Shown here: piece after piece, positions 50,693-57,345 of the stretch
Numbering within the stretch: the first letter of the stretch is position 1
Layout: each line of letters begins with the position of its first letter
Source of the DNA: a virus
Direction: 5' to 3' (one strand)
DNA: 64,000 nt
IMG/VR virus record: IMGVR_UViG_3300033994_001756
Span: 108,254 to 172,253 of that record
Made by a program: the position numbers and the translations under genes
The notes under the pieces: generated by a model
Seen by the model: only the letters and a program-made list of their open reading frames with translations
The model's database searches: none
Told to the model about the DNA's origin: nothing

Positions 50693-52525
50693 ATGCCTGT
50701 TATAGGAGACACTTTTGGATTAAATTCTGTTTATGAAAAACAAGTACAAAATATAGAATCAAATAACCTTGTAAGTTGGCCTGAAAGTGCAACTTATGGA
50801 TATTTTTGCGGTGGCATTTCACCTATATCAACTATCAGCACAATTACAAGACTTGATTTTTTTAGTGAAATTGTAAGTCTTCCTGGAAAAAATTTACCTG
50901 TGGCATTTAATAGTACTGGAACAGTAAGAAGTATTTCTTTTGGGTATTTTGGTGGAGGCGGAATTGATGGCGGAAGCGTTTCCACCATCACAAGATTTGA
51001 TTTTTCTAATGAAACTATAAGTCTTCCAGGAAAGAATTTGCCAATGACATTAGCTAGTCCAGGGATTTCTAGTAAATCCTATGGATACTTTTTTGGCGGA
51101 AATGGCCAGCCAACCACAATTAGTACAGTCCATAGACTTGATTTTCTCAGTGAAACTATATCTGCTCCTGGAAAAAATCTTCCAGCAACTAGAACTGATG
51201 CGGCAACAGTTTCAACTGATTTATATGGTTATCTTGCTGGAGGATGGCTAAGCGAACCATCAATTTTTACAGCATATAGTACAATCACAAGATTTGATTT
51301 TTCAAATGAAAATATAAGTAATCCTGGAAGAAATTTACCTGCGAACATCTATGGTACTCAGGGAATATCTGGAAATTCTTTTGGATATTTTTGTGGTGGA
51401 TGGAATTTTCCGGCAAGTGGCAGAATTAGTACAGTCTCAAGACTTGACTTTTCAAATGAAACTTTAAGTGCTCCTGGAAGTAATCTTCCGGAAGCAAGAA
51501 ATGTTATGACCGCAGTTTCAAATAGTTCTTTTGGATATATTGGCGGTGGATTTACAACAGGACGTATTAGTACAATAACAAGATTTAATTTATCCAATGA
51601 AACTACAAGTAATCTTGCGGTTAGTTTACCCGAAAGTATAAGTCAATCAATGTCACTTTCCGGTGGAGCATCAGTTTATCGTGGTTCTAAGACTTTTGGA
51701 TACTTTGCTGGCAGATTTCCCTCTGTAAATACAATATCAAGACTTGATTTCTCCAATGAAACTGTAAGTAATCCAGGAAAAAATTTGGGAACGGGAACAT
51801 TTGATTTAGGAGCAGTATCAAATAATTATTATGGATATTTTGTAGGTGGAAATGGTTTAAGTCTAATACAGAGATTAGATTTCTCTAATGAAACTTTAGG
51901 CAATCCTGGAAAAAATTTACCAATAATAGCCTGGAGTATGGGTTCAACCTCAAGTAATTCTTATGGTTATTTTGGGGGAGGATACAATCCTTCAACAAGA
52001 ATTAATACAGTCACAAGACTTGATTTCTCCAATGAAACTGCAAGTAACTCTGGAAATAATTTATCAACGGTAAGAGGAAATTTAACAGCAACTTCAAACA
52101 ATTCTTATGGTTACTTTGTTGGTGGTAATGCTCCGGGATTTTTAAGTACCATCACAAGACTCGATTTCTCAAATGAAACTGTAAGCAATCCTGGAAAAAA
52201 TTTACCAACAGCAAGACAGAATATAGGATCATTTTCAAATAATTCTTATGGATATTTTGGTGGTGGTTATGCTCCCCCTGTGATTAATACAATCACAAGA
52301 CTTGATTTCTCAAATGAAACTGTAAGCAATCCTGGAAAAAATTTACCAACAGCAAGAAATAGCGTAGGAGCAACCTCAAGTAGTTTTTATGGATATTATG
52401 GTGGTGGAAATCCAAATATAAACACCATCACACGACTTGATTTTTCCACAGAAAATGTAAGTGATCCTGGAAATAATTTGCCCGCATCAGGTGGACAGCG
52501 TGGTGTAGTTTCAAACTCAAACTAA
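50693..52525 (+). CDS. Kelch-like repeat protein 3 (putative receptor-binding protein)
   Basis: A 610-residue paralogue: N-terminal TFGLNSVYEKQVQNIESNNL, SWPES; twelve YGYFGGG/FGYFCGG repeats; and a linker after six (LSGGASVYRGSKTFGYF, about 321-333). Two late repeats are almost identical in DNA (around 52156 and 52291, the segment coding DFSNETVSNPGKNLPTAR). It ends VVSNSN as in protein 1 (LSNSN). As with the others, I predict two linked beta-propellers used in adsorption, with variable loops at the blade tops. Its stop is part of ACTAAATA. Confidence 0.8.
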   Translation: MPVIGDTFGLNSVYEKQVQNIESNNLVSWPESATYGYFCGGISPISTISTITRLDFFSEIVSLPGKNLPVAFNSTGTVRSISFGYFGGGGIDGGSVSTITRFDFSNETISLPGKNLPMTLASPGISSKSYGYFFGGNGQPTTISTVHRLDFLSETISAPGKNLPATRTDAATVSTDLYGYLAGGWLSEPSIFTAYSTITRFDFSNENISNPGRNLPANIYGTQGISGNSFGYFCGGWNFPASGRISTVSRLDFSNETLSAPGSNLPEARNVMTAVSNSSFGYIGGGFTTGRISTITRFNLSNETTSNLAVSLPESISQSMSLSGGASVYRGSKTFGYFAGRFPSVNTISRLDFSNETVSNPGKNLGTGTFDLGAVSNNYYGYFVGGNGLSLIQRLDFSNETLGNPGKNLPIIAWSMGSTSSNSYGYFGGGYNPSTRINTVTRLDFSNETASNSGNNLSTVRGNLTATSNNSYGYFVGGNAPGFLSTITRLDFSNETVSNPGKNLPTARQNIGSFSNNSYGYFGGGYAPPVINTITRLDFSNETVSNPGKNLPTARNSVGATSSSFYGYYGGGNPNINTITRLDFSTENVSDPGNNLPASGGQRGVVSNSN

Positions 52526-52528
52526 ATA
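52521..52528 (+). promoter_or_regulatory. Late-promoter-like box overlapping stop of repeat gene 3
   Basis: ACTAAATA includes the TAA stop (52523-52525) and lies 23 bases before the dioxygenase start. Same context as at 48079. Confidence 0.5.
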
Positions 52529-52550
52529 AAATTACATATACAATTCTATT

Positions 52551-53210
52551 ATGAATGATATTCTTGCTAATGTTTTGATTCAACCTAAAGTAGTCACTCC
52601 AGAAGGGTTGAAATTTTTAACCGATCATATGAAAAAATCTCATAAAGAACAAATGTCTGTTTTTGATGCTGAAAGAAGTGATATAACAAGGCAAAGAGAA
52701 TCAAAAATAGATAAGTCAGTTAGAAATGTCGAGTGCGCTGATTTGCTTCCAGTCTATCCTCAAGTGAAAGATTTACTTGATAACATCGTAAAAAATGTAA
52801 TCAATCCATTTTATAAATTTGAAATACGGGATAGTGAAGAACCTCAGTTACTTTGTTATAGTCCAGGAGGACACTATAAACCTCACAACGATGCAGAAGG
52901 TTTGTGGACAAATCCCGATGGTACACAAATATGGAAAAAAACAATAGATAGAGATATATCCACTGTATTATTTTTGAATGATGATTTTGAAGGTGGATAT
53001 TTCTCTTTTCCTGATTTAAGAATTAAAGTAAAACCTGAACCAGGATTACTTTTATGTTTTCCATCTTCTAGATGGTATACTCATATGGTAGAACCAGTAA
53101 TTTCAGGTAATCGTTATAGTCTTGTTACCTGGATGAGAGTAAAAGGATTTAAGACAAAAGAAGAAATTGATAAAGAAATTGCTGACAAGTATGGTATAGA
53201 GGTTTATTAA
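52551..53210 (+). CDS. 2-oxoglutarate/Fe(II) dioxygenase (prolyl-4-hydroxylase-like)
   Basis: A 219-residue enzyme of the P4H family. The iron triad is visible: H112-x-D114 (GGHYKPHNDAEG) and H178 (WYTHMVEPV), with R188 (GNRYSLVTWM) to bind 2-oxoglutarate. The typical strand VLFLNDDFEGGYFSFPDLRI lies between. Such enzymes hydroxylate Pro, Asn or other residues in proteins, or nucleic acids. It follows propeller gene 3 and overlaps in its last 4 bases the convergent second dioxygenase. A role in modifying phage structural proteins is possible; many T4-like cyanophages carry such enzymes with unknown targets. Confidence 0.9.
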   Translation: MNDILANVLIQPKVVTPEGLKFLTDHMKKSHKEQMSVFDAERSDITRQRESKIDKSVRNVECADLLPVYPQVKDLLDNIVKNVINPFYKFEIRDSEEPQLLCYSPGGHYKPHNDAEGLWTNPDGTQIWKKTIDRDISTVLFLNDDFEGGYFSFPDLRIKVKPEPGLLLCFPSSRWYTHMVEPVISGNRYSLVTWMRVKGFKTKEEIDKEIADKYGIEVY

Positions 53211-53788
53211 ATCCTAGTCAATAAGTCATAACACTTTTGATTTTTATCATATGCATAGTCTGCATATTGACCATTCTTTCTCACAAAATGAAGAAATAAT
53301 TGCATAAATCTATCATGTTCATGCGTTCTCAATGGACTTCTCCAGTGAGGTACAATTGTCCCTAAGTATGCTACGCCATCTCCAGTAGGAGTTACAACTG
53401 ATTGTTTATTTCCTTCTAAATCTTTAAGTTTAATTGGCCAAGCAGTATCACCACAAATATTCATCGTAACTGATATTTCACATGATGGTCTATCGGTATG
53501 ACAATTCATCCATCCTCTATTGTGATAAGTTGTAGAGAACCAATAAGCAGGAATAAGTTCTTCTCCTAAAAGTTCTTCTAACACTGGTTGTATTCTTTTC
53601 ATTACAAATGCACATGCTGGAGGAGCGTAACAAGTTAATACGTGTCCTCTTTCTGGGTCAAAATAAGGTTTTAATCCACCAAGATCTCTAATTGCTCCAG
53701 ATAGATTTGCATATTTAATTTGTATAGCTTCTTCTTTGGTAATAATTGCTGGAAGGTAATACCAACCTTTCTTTGTAAAATCACTCAT
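53207..53788 (-). CDS. Second 2OG/Fe(II) dioxygenase-like protein
   Basis: A 193-residue protein on the minus strand. Iron ligands are H97-x-D99 (MNCHTDRPS) and H148 (IVPHWRSPL), with R150 or R160 (EHDRFMQLFLHFV) for 2-oxoglutarate. The HWRxPL pattern near the distal His is typical of a phage and bacterial branch of the superfamily. It differs clearly from its neighbour in sequence, so it is not a recent duplicate. It is convergent with 52551 (4-base overlap of ends) and is read from a consensus sigma70 promoter at 53873-53845, so it is probably expressed early, whereas its neighbour is late. Confidence 0.83.
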   Translation of the reverse strand: MSDFTKKGWYYLPAIITKEEAIQIKYANLSGAIRDLGGLKPYFDPERGHVLTCYAPPACAFVMKRIQPVLEELLGEELIPAYWFSTTYHNRGWMNCHTDRPSCEISVTMNICGDTAWPIKLKDLEGNKQSVVTPTGDGVAYLGTIVPHWRSPLRTHEHDRFMQLFLHFVRKNGQYADYAYDKNQKCYDLLTRI

Positions 53789-53844
53789 ATAACCGTAGTA
53801 ATACTATTTAATACTATATATTAGTTCTGAACCCTGACAGAGTT

Positions 53845-53873
53845 ATTATACAGGGTTTCATGGGTCTTGTCAA
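53845..53873 (-). promoter_or_regulatory. Consensus sigma70 promoter, leftward
   Basis: On the minus strand TTGACA (53873-53868), 17 bases, TATAAT (53850-53845), a perfect consensus. The start point would lie about 50 bases before the leftward dioxygenase ATG. An ACCCTG...CAGGGT inverted repeat (53831-53836, 53851-53856) frames the -10 and could be an operator. Confidence 0.87.
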
Positions 53874-53878
53874 CCCCC

Positions 53879-53907
53879 TTGACAAAACCAGCTAAATATG
53901 TTACGAT
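53879..53907 (+). promoter_or_regulatory. Sigma70 promoter, rightward, start of early region
   Basis: TTGACA (53879-53884), 17 bases, TACGAT (53902-53907). Its -35 and the leftward -35 form one palindrome TTGTCAA-CCCCC-TTGACAA (53867-53885). It reads into the long train of small genes beginning at 53935. Confidence 0.87.
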
Positions 53908-53934
53908 ACACCTTCACGATTCTAGGTAAATCAA

Positions 53935-54150
53935 ATGACCATGACACCTGAACAACTTCTTGAAAATTTCAAGACTCAACAAGCACAAACTATGGAAGAT
54001 ATCCGTAAGCTTGATACAGAACTGGCACAGAAAAAGGAACTCTATGTTAAACTTCAAGGAGCTATTGAAGGTTTAACTCTTCTTAATCCAGAAGAAGAGC
54101 TGGATGAGCCAACTGCAGATACAGAAGTAGTAGCTGAAGCTCTTGCATAA
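53935..54150 (+). CDS. Small coiled-coil protein, function unknown
   Basis: A 71-residue acidic protein with a long helix (LLENFKTQQAQTMEDIRKLD, TELAQKKELYVKLQGAIEGL), then an acidic tail. It is the first gene behind the rightward early promoter. The start MTMT allows ATG at 53935 or 53941. It overlaps the next gene by 1 base (TAATG). Similar coiled-coil proteins are common in cyanophages; function unknown. Confidence 0.78.
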   Translation: MTMTPEQLLENFKTQQAQTMEDIRKLDTELAQKKELYVKLQGAIEGLTLLNPEEELDEPTADTEVVAEALA

Positions 54151-54419
54151 TGTCAAATCCCAACGATATTAAAAACGAACTAATGGGTAGACTTAAGAAC
54201 CTATCTGAAACTGTTACAGATTCTTTCGGAGAGATTGCCAAGGGCAACAACATCTTTGTAGAATCAGCAGTGCAGGAGGCTCGAATGTCTACCTGTAGAT
54301 CTTGTGAAGACTTCAATACCAAAACTACACAATGTCGTCGCTGTGGTTGCTTTATGAGTGCAAAGACTAGACTAAAATCTGGCTCTTGTCCAATTGGCAA
54401 ATGGGGTAAAGTATCATGA
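54150..54419 (+). CDS. Small zinc-ribbon-like protein (DUF6171-like)
   Basis: An 89-residue protein. After a helix come two CxxC knuckles, CRSCEDFNTKTTQCRRCGCF, and a Cys-Pro near the end (SGSCPIGKW). The C-x2-C-x9-C-x2-CGCF-x4-KT-RL pattern matches small phage zinc-binding proteins. It may bind nucleic acid or a host polymerase; not proven. 1-base overlap with the previous gene and 4-base overlap with the next. Confidence 0.82.
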   Translation: MSNPNDIKNELMGRLKNLSETVTDSFGEIAKGNNIFVESAVQEARMSTCRSCEDFNTKTTQCRRCGCFMSAKTRLKSGSCPIGKWGKVS

Positions 54420-54568
54420 ACGAAAACAAAATGTTTGACAAAATTCTAAAAGAACGCTGTGATCGTTTTCAACAACTCATTGAAGAAGGTCGTTATGAGG
54501 ATGCAATTTCAATTGGTGAGGAGTTTGACGAATGGATAGGAGCATGTCAGAGTTGGCAGACCGAATAG
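54416..54568 (+). CDS. 50-residue acidic protein, function unknown
   Basis: Starts with ATG at 54416 in an ATGA overlap. The sequence is helical and acidic (MFDKILKERCDRFQQLIEEG, DEWIGACQSW), like a tetratricopeptide-type helix pair. Short but in line with the packing here. Unknown. Confidence 0.62.
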   Translation: MNENKMFDKILKERCDRFQQLIEEGRYEDAISIGEEFDEWIGACQSWQTE

Positions 54569-54681
54569 AAACCCTAGAGGTTAGAGTCAACTCTCTACAA
54601 AAGATTGTAAATCAGTTAATTCTGATTATACATCTTTCAGACACTGATTTGAAAGAAAACTTACATTTATTGGAATCATAA
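54544..54681 (+). CDS. 45-residue coiled-coil protein
   Basis: MSELADRIETLEVRVNSLQK then IVNQLILII forms heptads of Leu/Ile/Val, a clear leucine-zipper-like helix. ATG 54544 overlaps the upstream gene by 25 bases; another in-frame ATG is at 54532. Probably dimeric or trimeric; function unknown. Confidence 0.6.
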   Translation: MSELADRIETLEVRVNSLQKIVNQLILIIHLSDTDLKENLHLLES

Positions 54682-54703
54682 GTTTTACTGATTTCCGAAC
54701 CTC

Positions 54704-54732
54704 TTGACAAATCCAGAAACCTCATATATATT
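54704..54732 (+). promoter_or_regulatory. Sigma70-type promoter
   Basis: TTGACA (54704-54709), 17 bases, TATATT (54727-54732), in the gap before the 54-residue gene at 54758. Confidence 0.82.
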
Positions 54733-54757
54733 ATTACAGTTAAACGAGGATTCGTCC

Positions 54758-54922
54758 ATGGCTTATTTAAGTTACCGAGGATCTATTCTGGATCAGATTC
54801 GTGATGACATCAGACTTGATGAAATTTATCGCAAGAGGGGACTTGACAAGTATGAAGAAGAGTCCTATGATGACTTCGCCAACGACTACGACTACGATTA
54901 CACTTTCGATTACGCAGACTGA
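54758..54922 (+). CDS. 54-residue acidic Tyr/Asp-rich protein
   Basis: Starts MAYLSYRGSILDQIRDD and ends in a Tyr/Asp repeat (DYDYDYTFDYAD). GAGG lies 9 bases before ATG 54758. It is placed right behind a sigma70-type promoter, so it is probably made early. The acidic tail could mimic DNA or bind a host protein, but that is a guess. Confidence 0.68.
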   Translation: MAYLSYRGSILDQIRDDIRLDEIYRKRGLDKYEEESYDDFANDYDYDYTFDYAD

Positions 54923-54931
54923 TTACTAACT

Positions 54932-55114
54932 ATGGGACGCACATTTCGTAAAGGAAACAAAAATCCTAACGGTAGCCTCTCTGAGCTACGCCAAAACGCA
55001 TCACTTCAAGATCTTGAATATGATGAAGGTTTCCGAGAGTACAAAATCTCTGGAACCAAGCGTTGGAATCGTAACGAGTCCACGTTCCGAGATTATGATG
55101 ATTACGAATACTAA
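54932..55114 (+). CDS. 60-residue basic protein with acidic Tyr-rich end
   Basis: MGRTFRKGNKNPNGSLSELR then a C-terminus rich in Tyr/Asp (STFRDYDDYEY) like its neighbour at 54758. It has a clear ribosome site-less but tight gap of 9 bases and is followed by a hairpin terminator. Unknown function. Confidence 0.68.
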   Translation: MGRTFRKGNKNPNGSLSELRQNASLQDLEYDEGFREYKISGTKRWNRNESTFRDYDDYEY

Positions 55115-55122
55115 TCTTCTAT

Positions 55123-55144
55123 AGGGGCTCATTAGTCCCTTTTC
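55123..55144 (+). terminator. Weak intrinsic terminator
   Basis: AGGGGCT (55123-55129), loop CATT, AGTCCCT (55134-55140, one G-U), followed by TTTC. Ends the 54758-55114 pair. Confidence 0.7.
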
Positions 55145-55148
55145 TATT

Positions 55149-55334
55149 ATGACACATTACGACAAGTTAATGGACACTATCAAAGATCATTTGTATGGCT
55201 ACTACGTTAGTGGTCAACATGATGATAAATGGGATGAGGAAGATGCAAAAGAATCTTCTGCCAGTATCCTTAAAGCAGTTGAAGAATTTCAAACTAAGCG
55301 AGCTAACTTAGGACAATGGAGGGCTAGTGACTGA
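55149..55334 (+). CDS. 61-residue protein, function unknown
   Basis: An acidic helical protein (YDKLMDTIKDHLYGYYVSGQ, EEDAKESSASILKAVEEF) starting 4 bases after the hairpin. Overlaps the next start (GTG 55327) by 8 bases. Confidence 0.65.
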   Translation: MTHYDKLMDTIKDHLYGYYVSGQHDDKWDEEDAKESSASILKAVEEFQTKRANLGQWRASD

Positions 55335-55476
55335 ATTTACTCTTGAACAAAAAAAGATTATCTTCAATGCAGTTCGATACTATCAAATGAATCGAGTCCC
55401 ATTAAACGGAAAAGAGTATGGTATTTGTGATGAAATCCTAGAAAGTTTATTCACCGAAACCAAATTAAAACAATGA
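55327..55476 (+). CDS. 49-residue protein, GTG start, function unknown
   Basis: GTG at 55327 begins MTEFTLEQKKIIFNAVRYYQ and MNRVPLNGKEY. The N-terminal MTE(F/P) opening is like several genes downstream. Ends in a 4-base overlap with the next gene. A real gene is likely from packing and helix pattern. Confidence 0.55.
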   Translation: MTEFTLEQKKIIFNAVRYYQMNRVPLNGKEYGICDEILESLFTETKLKQ

Positions 55477-55679
55477 GAGCAGGAGACACAGTTAGATTCT
55501 TAGGTTGCTCCCGAGAACAAATCAGATGGGGGAGTAATGATGATCCAAATCCACATTTATTTGTTGGCGACAAGTATTATGTGGAACATGTGTACATTCA
55601 TTCCAATCATACTAAAGTAGAATTACGAGGAGTAGCTGGCAAATTTAATTCTGTCTGCTTTGAAGTAGTAAGTAAATGA
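55473..55679 (+). CDS. 68-residue SH3-like beta protein
   Basis: MRAGDTVRFLGCSREQIRWG, VGDKYYVEHVYIHSNHTKVE and FEVVSK show a small barrel pattern (turn GD, strands with V/Y/F) as in KOW/SH3-like domains. Could bind protein or RNA. Function unknown; overlaps both neighbours by 4 bases. Confidence 0.7.
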   Translation: MRAGDTVRFLGCSREQIRWGSNDDPNPHLFVGDKYYVEHVYIHSNHTKVELRGVAGKFNSVCFEVVSK

Positions 55680-55831
55680 TATACGACAACGAAAAACTAA
55701 ACGAAATCTTTCGTGACACTTGGCCCAATCTTCATTGGGCTTCTAAACTACACAATACAGTGAGAACAAATGACAGACAGAGCACAGAAGTTAATGACAG
55801 AGATCTGGGAGGAGAGACACTCCTGGGCTGA
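55676..55831 (+). CDS. Possible small ORF overlapping next gene
   Basis: ATG 55676 overlaps the previous stop (ATGA) and runs 51 codons (MIYDNEKLNEIFRDTWPNLH). However its last third lies inside the next gene in another frame, and a strong hairpin lies within it. The first 30 residues look protein-like. Uncertain. Confidence 0.35.
   Translation: MIYDNEKLNEIFRDTWPNLHWASKLHNTVRTNDRQSTEVNDRDLGGETLLG
55723..55740 (+). other. Strong stem-loop
   Basis: GCCCAAT (55723-55729), loop CTTC, ATTGGGC (55734-55740), followed by TTCT. May be a terminator, or an RNA structure stabilising the end of the upstream messages or blocking the next start at 55770. Confidence 0.6.
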
Positions 55832-55976
55832 TACTGAAGAGAAACTGGTATCAGCAGTCATTCGCAAGACTCTAGATCACTGCAAGACTTTTGTTGCTCA
55901 GAAGATGAACAATATGTCTGTAATTGATAAAAACGATTTAATTGCTTTATCAAACGAACTTGAACAACTGCCATGA
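55770..55976 (+). CDS. 68-residue helical protein, function unknown
   Basis: MTDRAQKLMTEIWEERHSWA, EKLVSAVIRKTLDHCKTFVA. All-helical, amphipathic. It ends with a 4-base overlap with the membrane protein gene downstream. Unknown. Confidence 0.7.
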   Translation: MTDRAQKLMTEIWEERHSWADTEEKLVSAVIRKTLDHCKTFVAQKMNNMSVIDKNDLIALSNELEQLP

Positions 55977-56284
55977 GTAAATTTCAATCGACTATCTCAA
56001 CTGTTGCAGCTCTAGCGAGTATTTTTGGTGCTGGTGCAGCTGGATGGAAGCTTGCACAAGTAAATTCAGATGTACCGCCAACAGTATTAGATCAGAAGAT
56101 TAATCAACTAGACCAAAAACTAGAAGATTTAAGTAAACCAGAAGTGGTAGCTGAAACTCCTGCACCACACCCAGTCGAGGAACCTCCACAACCACCCTTG
56201 ACACCAGCACCACAACCTGCTATACTACCTCCAGTACCACAAACTCAACAAACTCCACCTCCACCACTGCCTCCTCTGCCATGA
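55973..56284 (+). CDS. Membrane-anchored protein with proline-rich tail
   Basis: A 103-residue protein. An N-terminal hydrophobic helix (ISTVAALASIFGAGAAGWKL) without a cleavage site, a short coiled coil (LDQKINQLDQKLEDLSK), then a long Pro-rich tail ending PPPPLPPLP. The layout is that of a single-span protein with an extended outside or cytoplasmic arm. An inner-membrane spanin-type role is possible but the region is not a lysis cassette. Overlaps the RNA ligase start by 4 bases. Confidence 0.75.
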   Translation: MSKFQSTISTVAALASIFGAGAAGWKLAQVNSDVPPTVLDQKINQLDQKLEDLSKPEVVAETPAPHPVEEPPQPPLTPAPQPAILPPVPQTQQTPPPPLPPLP

Positions 56285-57345
56285 ATACTGTGAGAAAGCT
56301 TGCCAGCGTTGCTGAAATCACTTACATCAAACCTATTGAAGGTGCTGATGCTATTGAATGTGCCATCGTAAATGGTGGTTGGCCTGTAGTTATTCGTAAA
56401 GGTGAATATCAAGTTGGTGATGTTGCCATCTATCTTGAGATTGATAGTTGGGTTCCTCACAAACTTGCTCCTTTTCTGAGTAAGGGTCAAGAACCTCGTG
56501 AATATAATGGTGTAAAGGGTGAGCGTCTTCGCACTGTGAAACTTCGTGGTCAACTCAGTCAGGGACTTCTAATCAAACCATCGGATATTCCTAATTCTAT
56601 TATCTATATGGATTTGGCGATTGGTGAAAATGTATCTCATATTCTTGAAGTGCAGAAGTGGGAACCACCTATTCCTGCTCAACTTCAGGGCACGATGAAG
56701 GGTAACTTCCCTCACTTCATTCCTAAAACTGATCAAGAACGCTGTCAGAATCTTCGCAGGGAAATCTTTGAGGAACATGAAGGTGAAACCTATGAAGTTA
56801 CTACCAAACTTGATGGTAGCAGCATGACTGTCTACGTCAAGAATGGTGAAGTTGGTGTGTGTTCCCGTAATATTGATCTGATTGAAACTGAAGGTAATAG
56901 TTTCTGGAAGGCAGCACGGGAACAGAATATCGTTGAGGCACTTGCCCGTATCAGTGAAGACAAAGGTGAAGAGTATGCCATTCAAGGTGAACTAATTGGT
57001 GAAGGTATCCAGGGCAATCCTGAGAAAATCGAAGGTCAACACTTCTATCTGTTTGACATCTACAGTATCACTGAGGGTCGTTATCTGAAACCTCAAGAAC
57101 GCTACAGTATTATGGATAAGATGAATCTTAACTATGATGCTTATATTAATCATGTTCCTTTTATTGATACTGTCTGTATTGTCACCAATGAATTCAGCAC
57201 GATTGATGATCTTCTGTCATTTGCTGAAGGTCCATCGCTGAATCCTCAAACTAAGCGTGAAGGTCTGGTATTCAAGTCGTATGATAGTGATTTCACTTTC
57301 AAGGCGATTGCTAACTCTTATCTTTTGAAGCACAAAGACCGATGA
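56281..57345 (+). CDS. RNA ligase of the Deinococcus (Rnl5) type
   Basis: A 354-residue ATP-dependent nucleic-acid ligase. The N-terminal 120 residues are an OB-like module (MNTVRKLASVAEITYIKPIE, GDVAIYLEIDSWVPHK) as in the Deinococcus RNA ligase. The nucleotidyltransferase domain shows motif I K176-L-D-G-S-S, motif III FYLFDIYSI, motif IV KREGLVFKS and motif V FKAIANSYLLK. It seals nicks or breaks in RNA (perhaps 3'-OH RNA / 5'-P in duplex). A role in repair of tRNA cut by host defence is likely by analogy. It differs from T4 Rnl1 and Rnl2. Ends in a 4-base overlap with the next gene. Confidence 0.9.
   Translation: MNTVRKLASVAEITYIKPIEGADAIECAIVNGGWPVVIRKGEYQVGDVAIYLEIDSWVPHKLAPFLSKGQEPREYNGVKGERLRTVKLRGQLSQGLLIKPSDIPNSIIYMDLAIGENVSHILEVQKWEPPIPAQLQGTMKGNFPHFIPKTDQERCQNLRREIFEEHEGETYEVTTKLDGSSMTVYVKNGEVGVCSRNIDLIETEGNSFWKAAREQNIVEALARISEDKGEEYAIQGELIGEGIQGNPEKIEGQHFYLFDIYSITEGRYLKPQERYSIMDKMNLNYDAYINHVPFIDTVCIVTNEFSTIDDLLSFAEGPSLNPQTKREGLVFKSYDSDFTFKAIANSYLLKHKDR

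Noticed and set aside
43554-52525. Regular repeats suggesting a CRISPR array or a diversity-generating retroelement
   Set aside because: The repeats are coding, about 140 bases apart, and imperfect; there is no spacer structure, no cas gene and no reverse transcriptase in the window.
54704-54922. Longer 72-residue version of the gene at 54758 beginning with TTG
   Set aside because: The extra codons coincide with the TTGACA...TATATT promoter, so the RNA would not include them.
55973-56284. Spanin assignment for the membrane/proline-rich protein
   Set aside because: No holin or endolysin gene is next to it and no lipoprotein partner overlaps, so only the topology can be stated.
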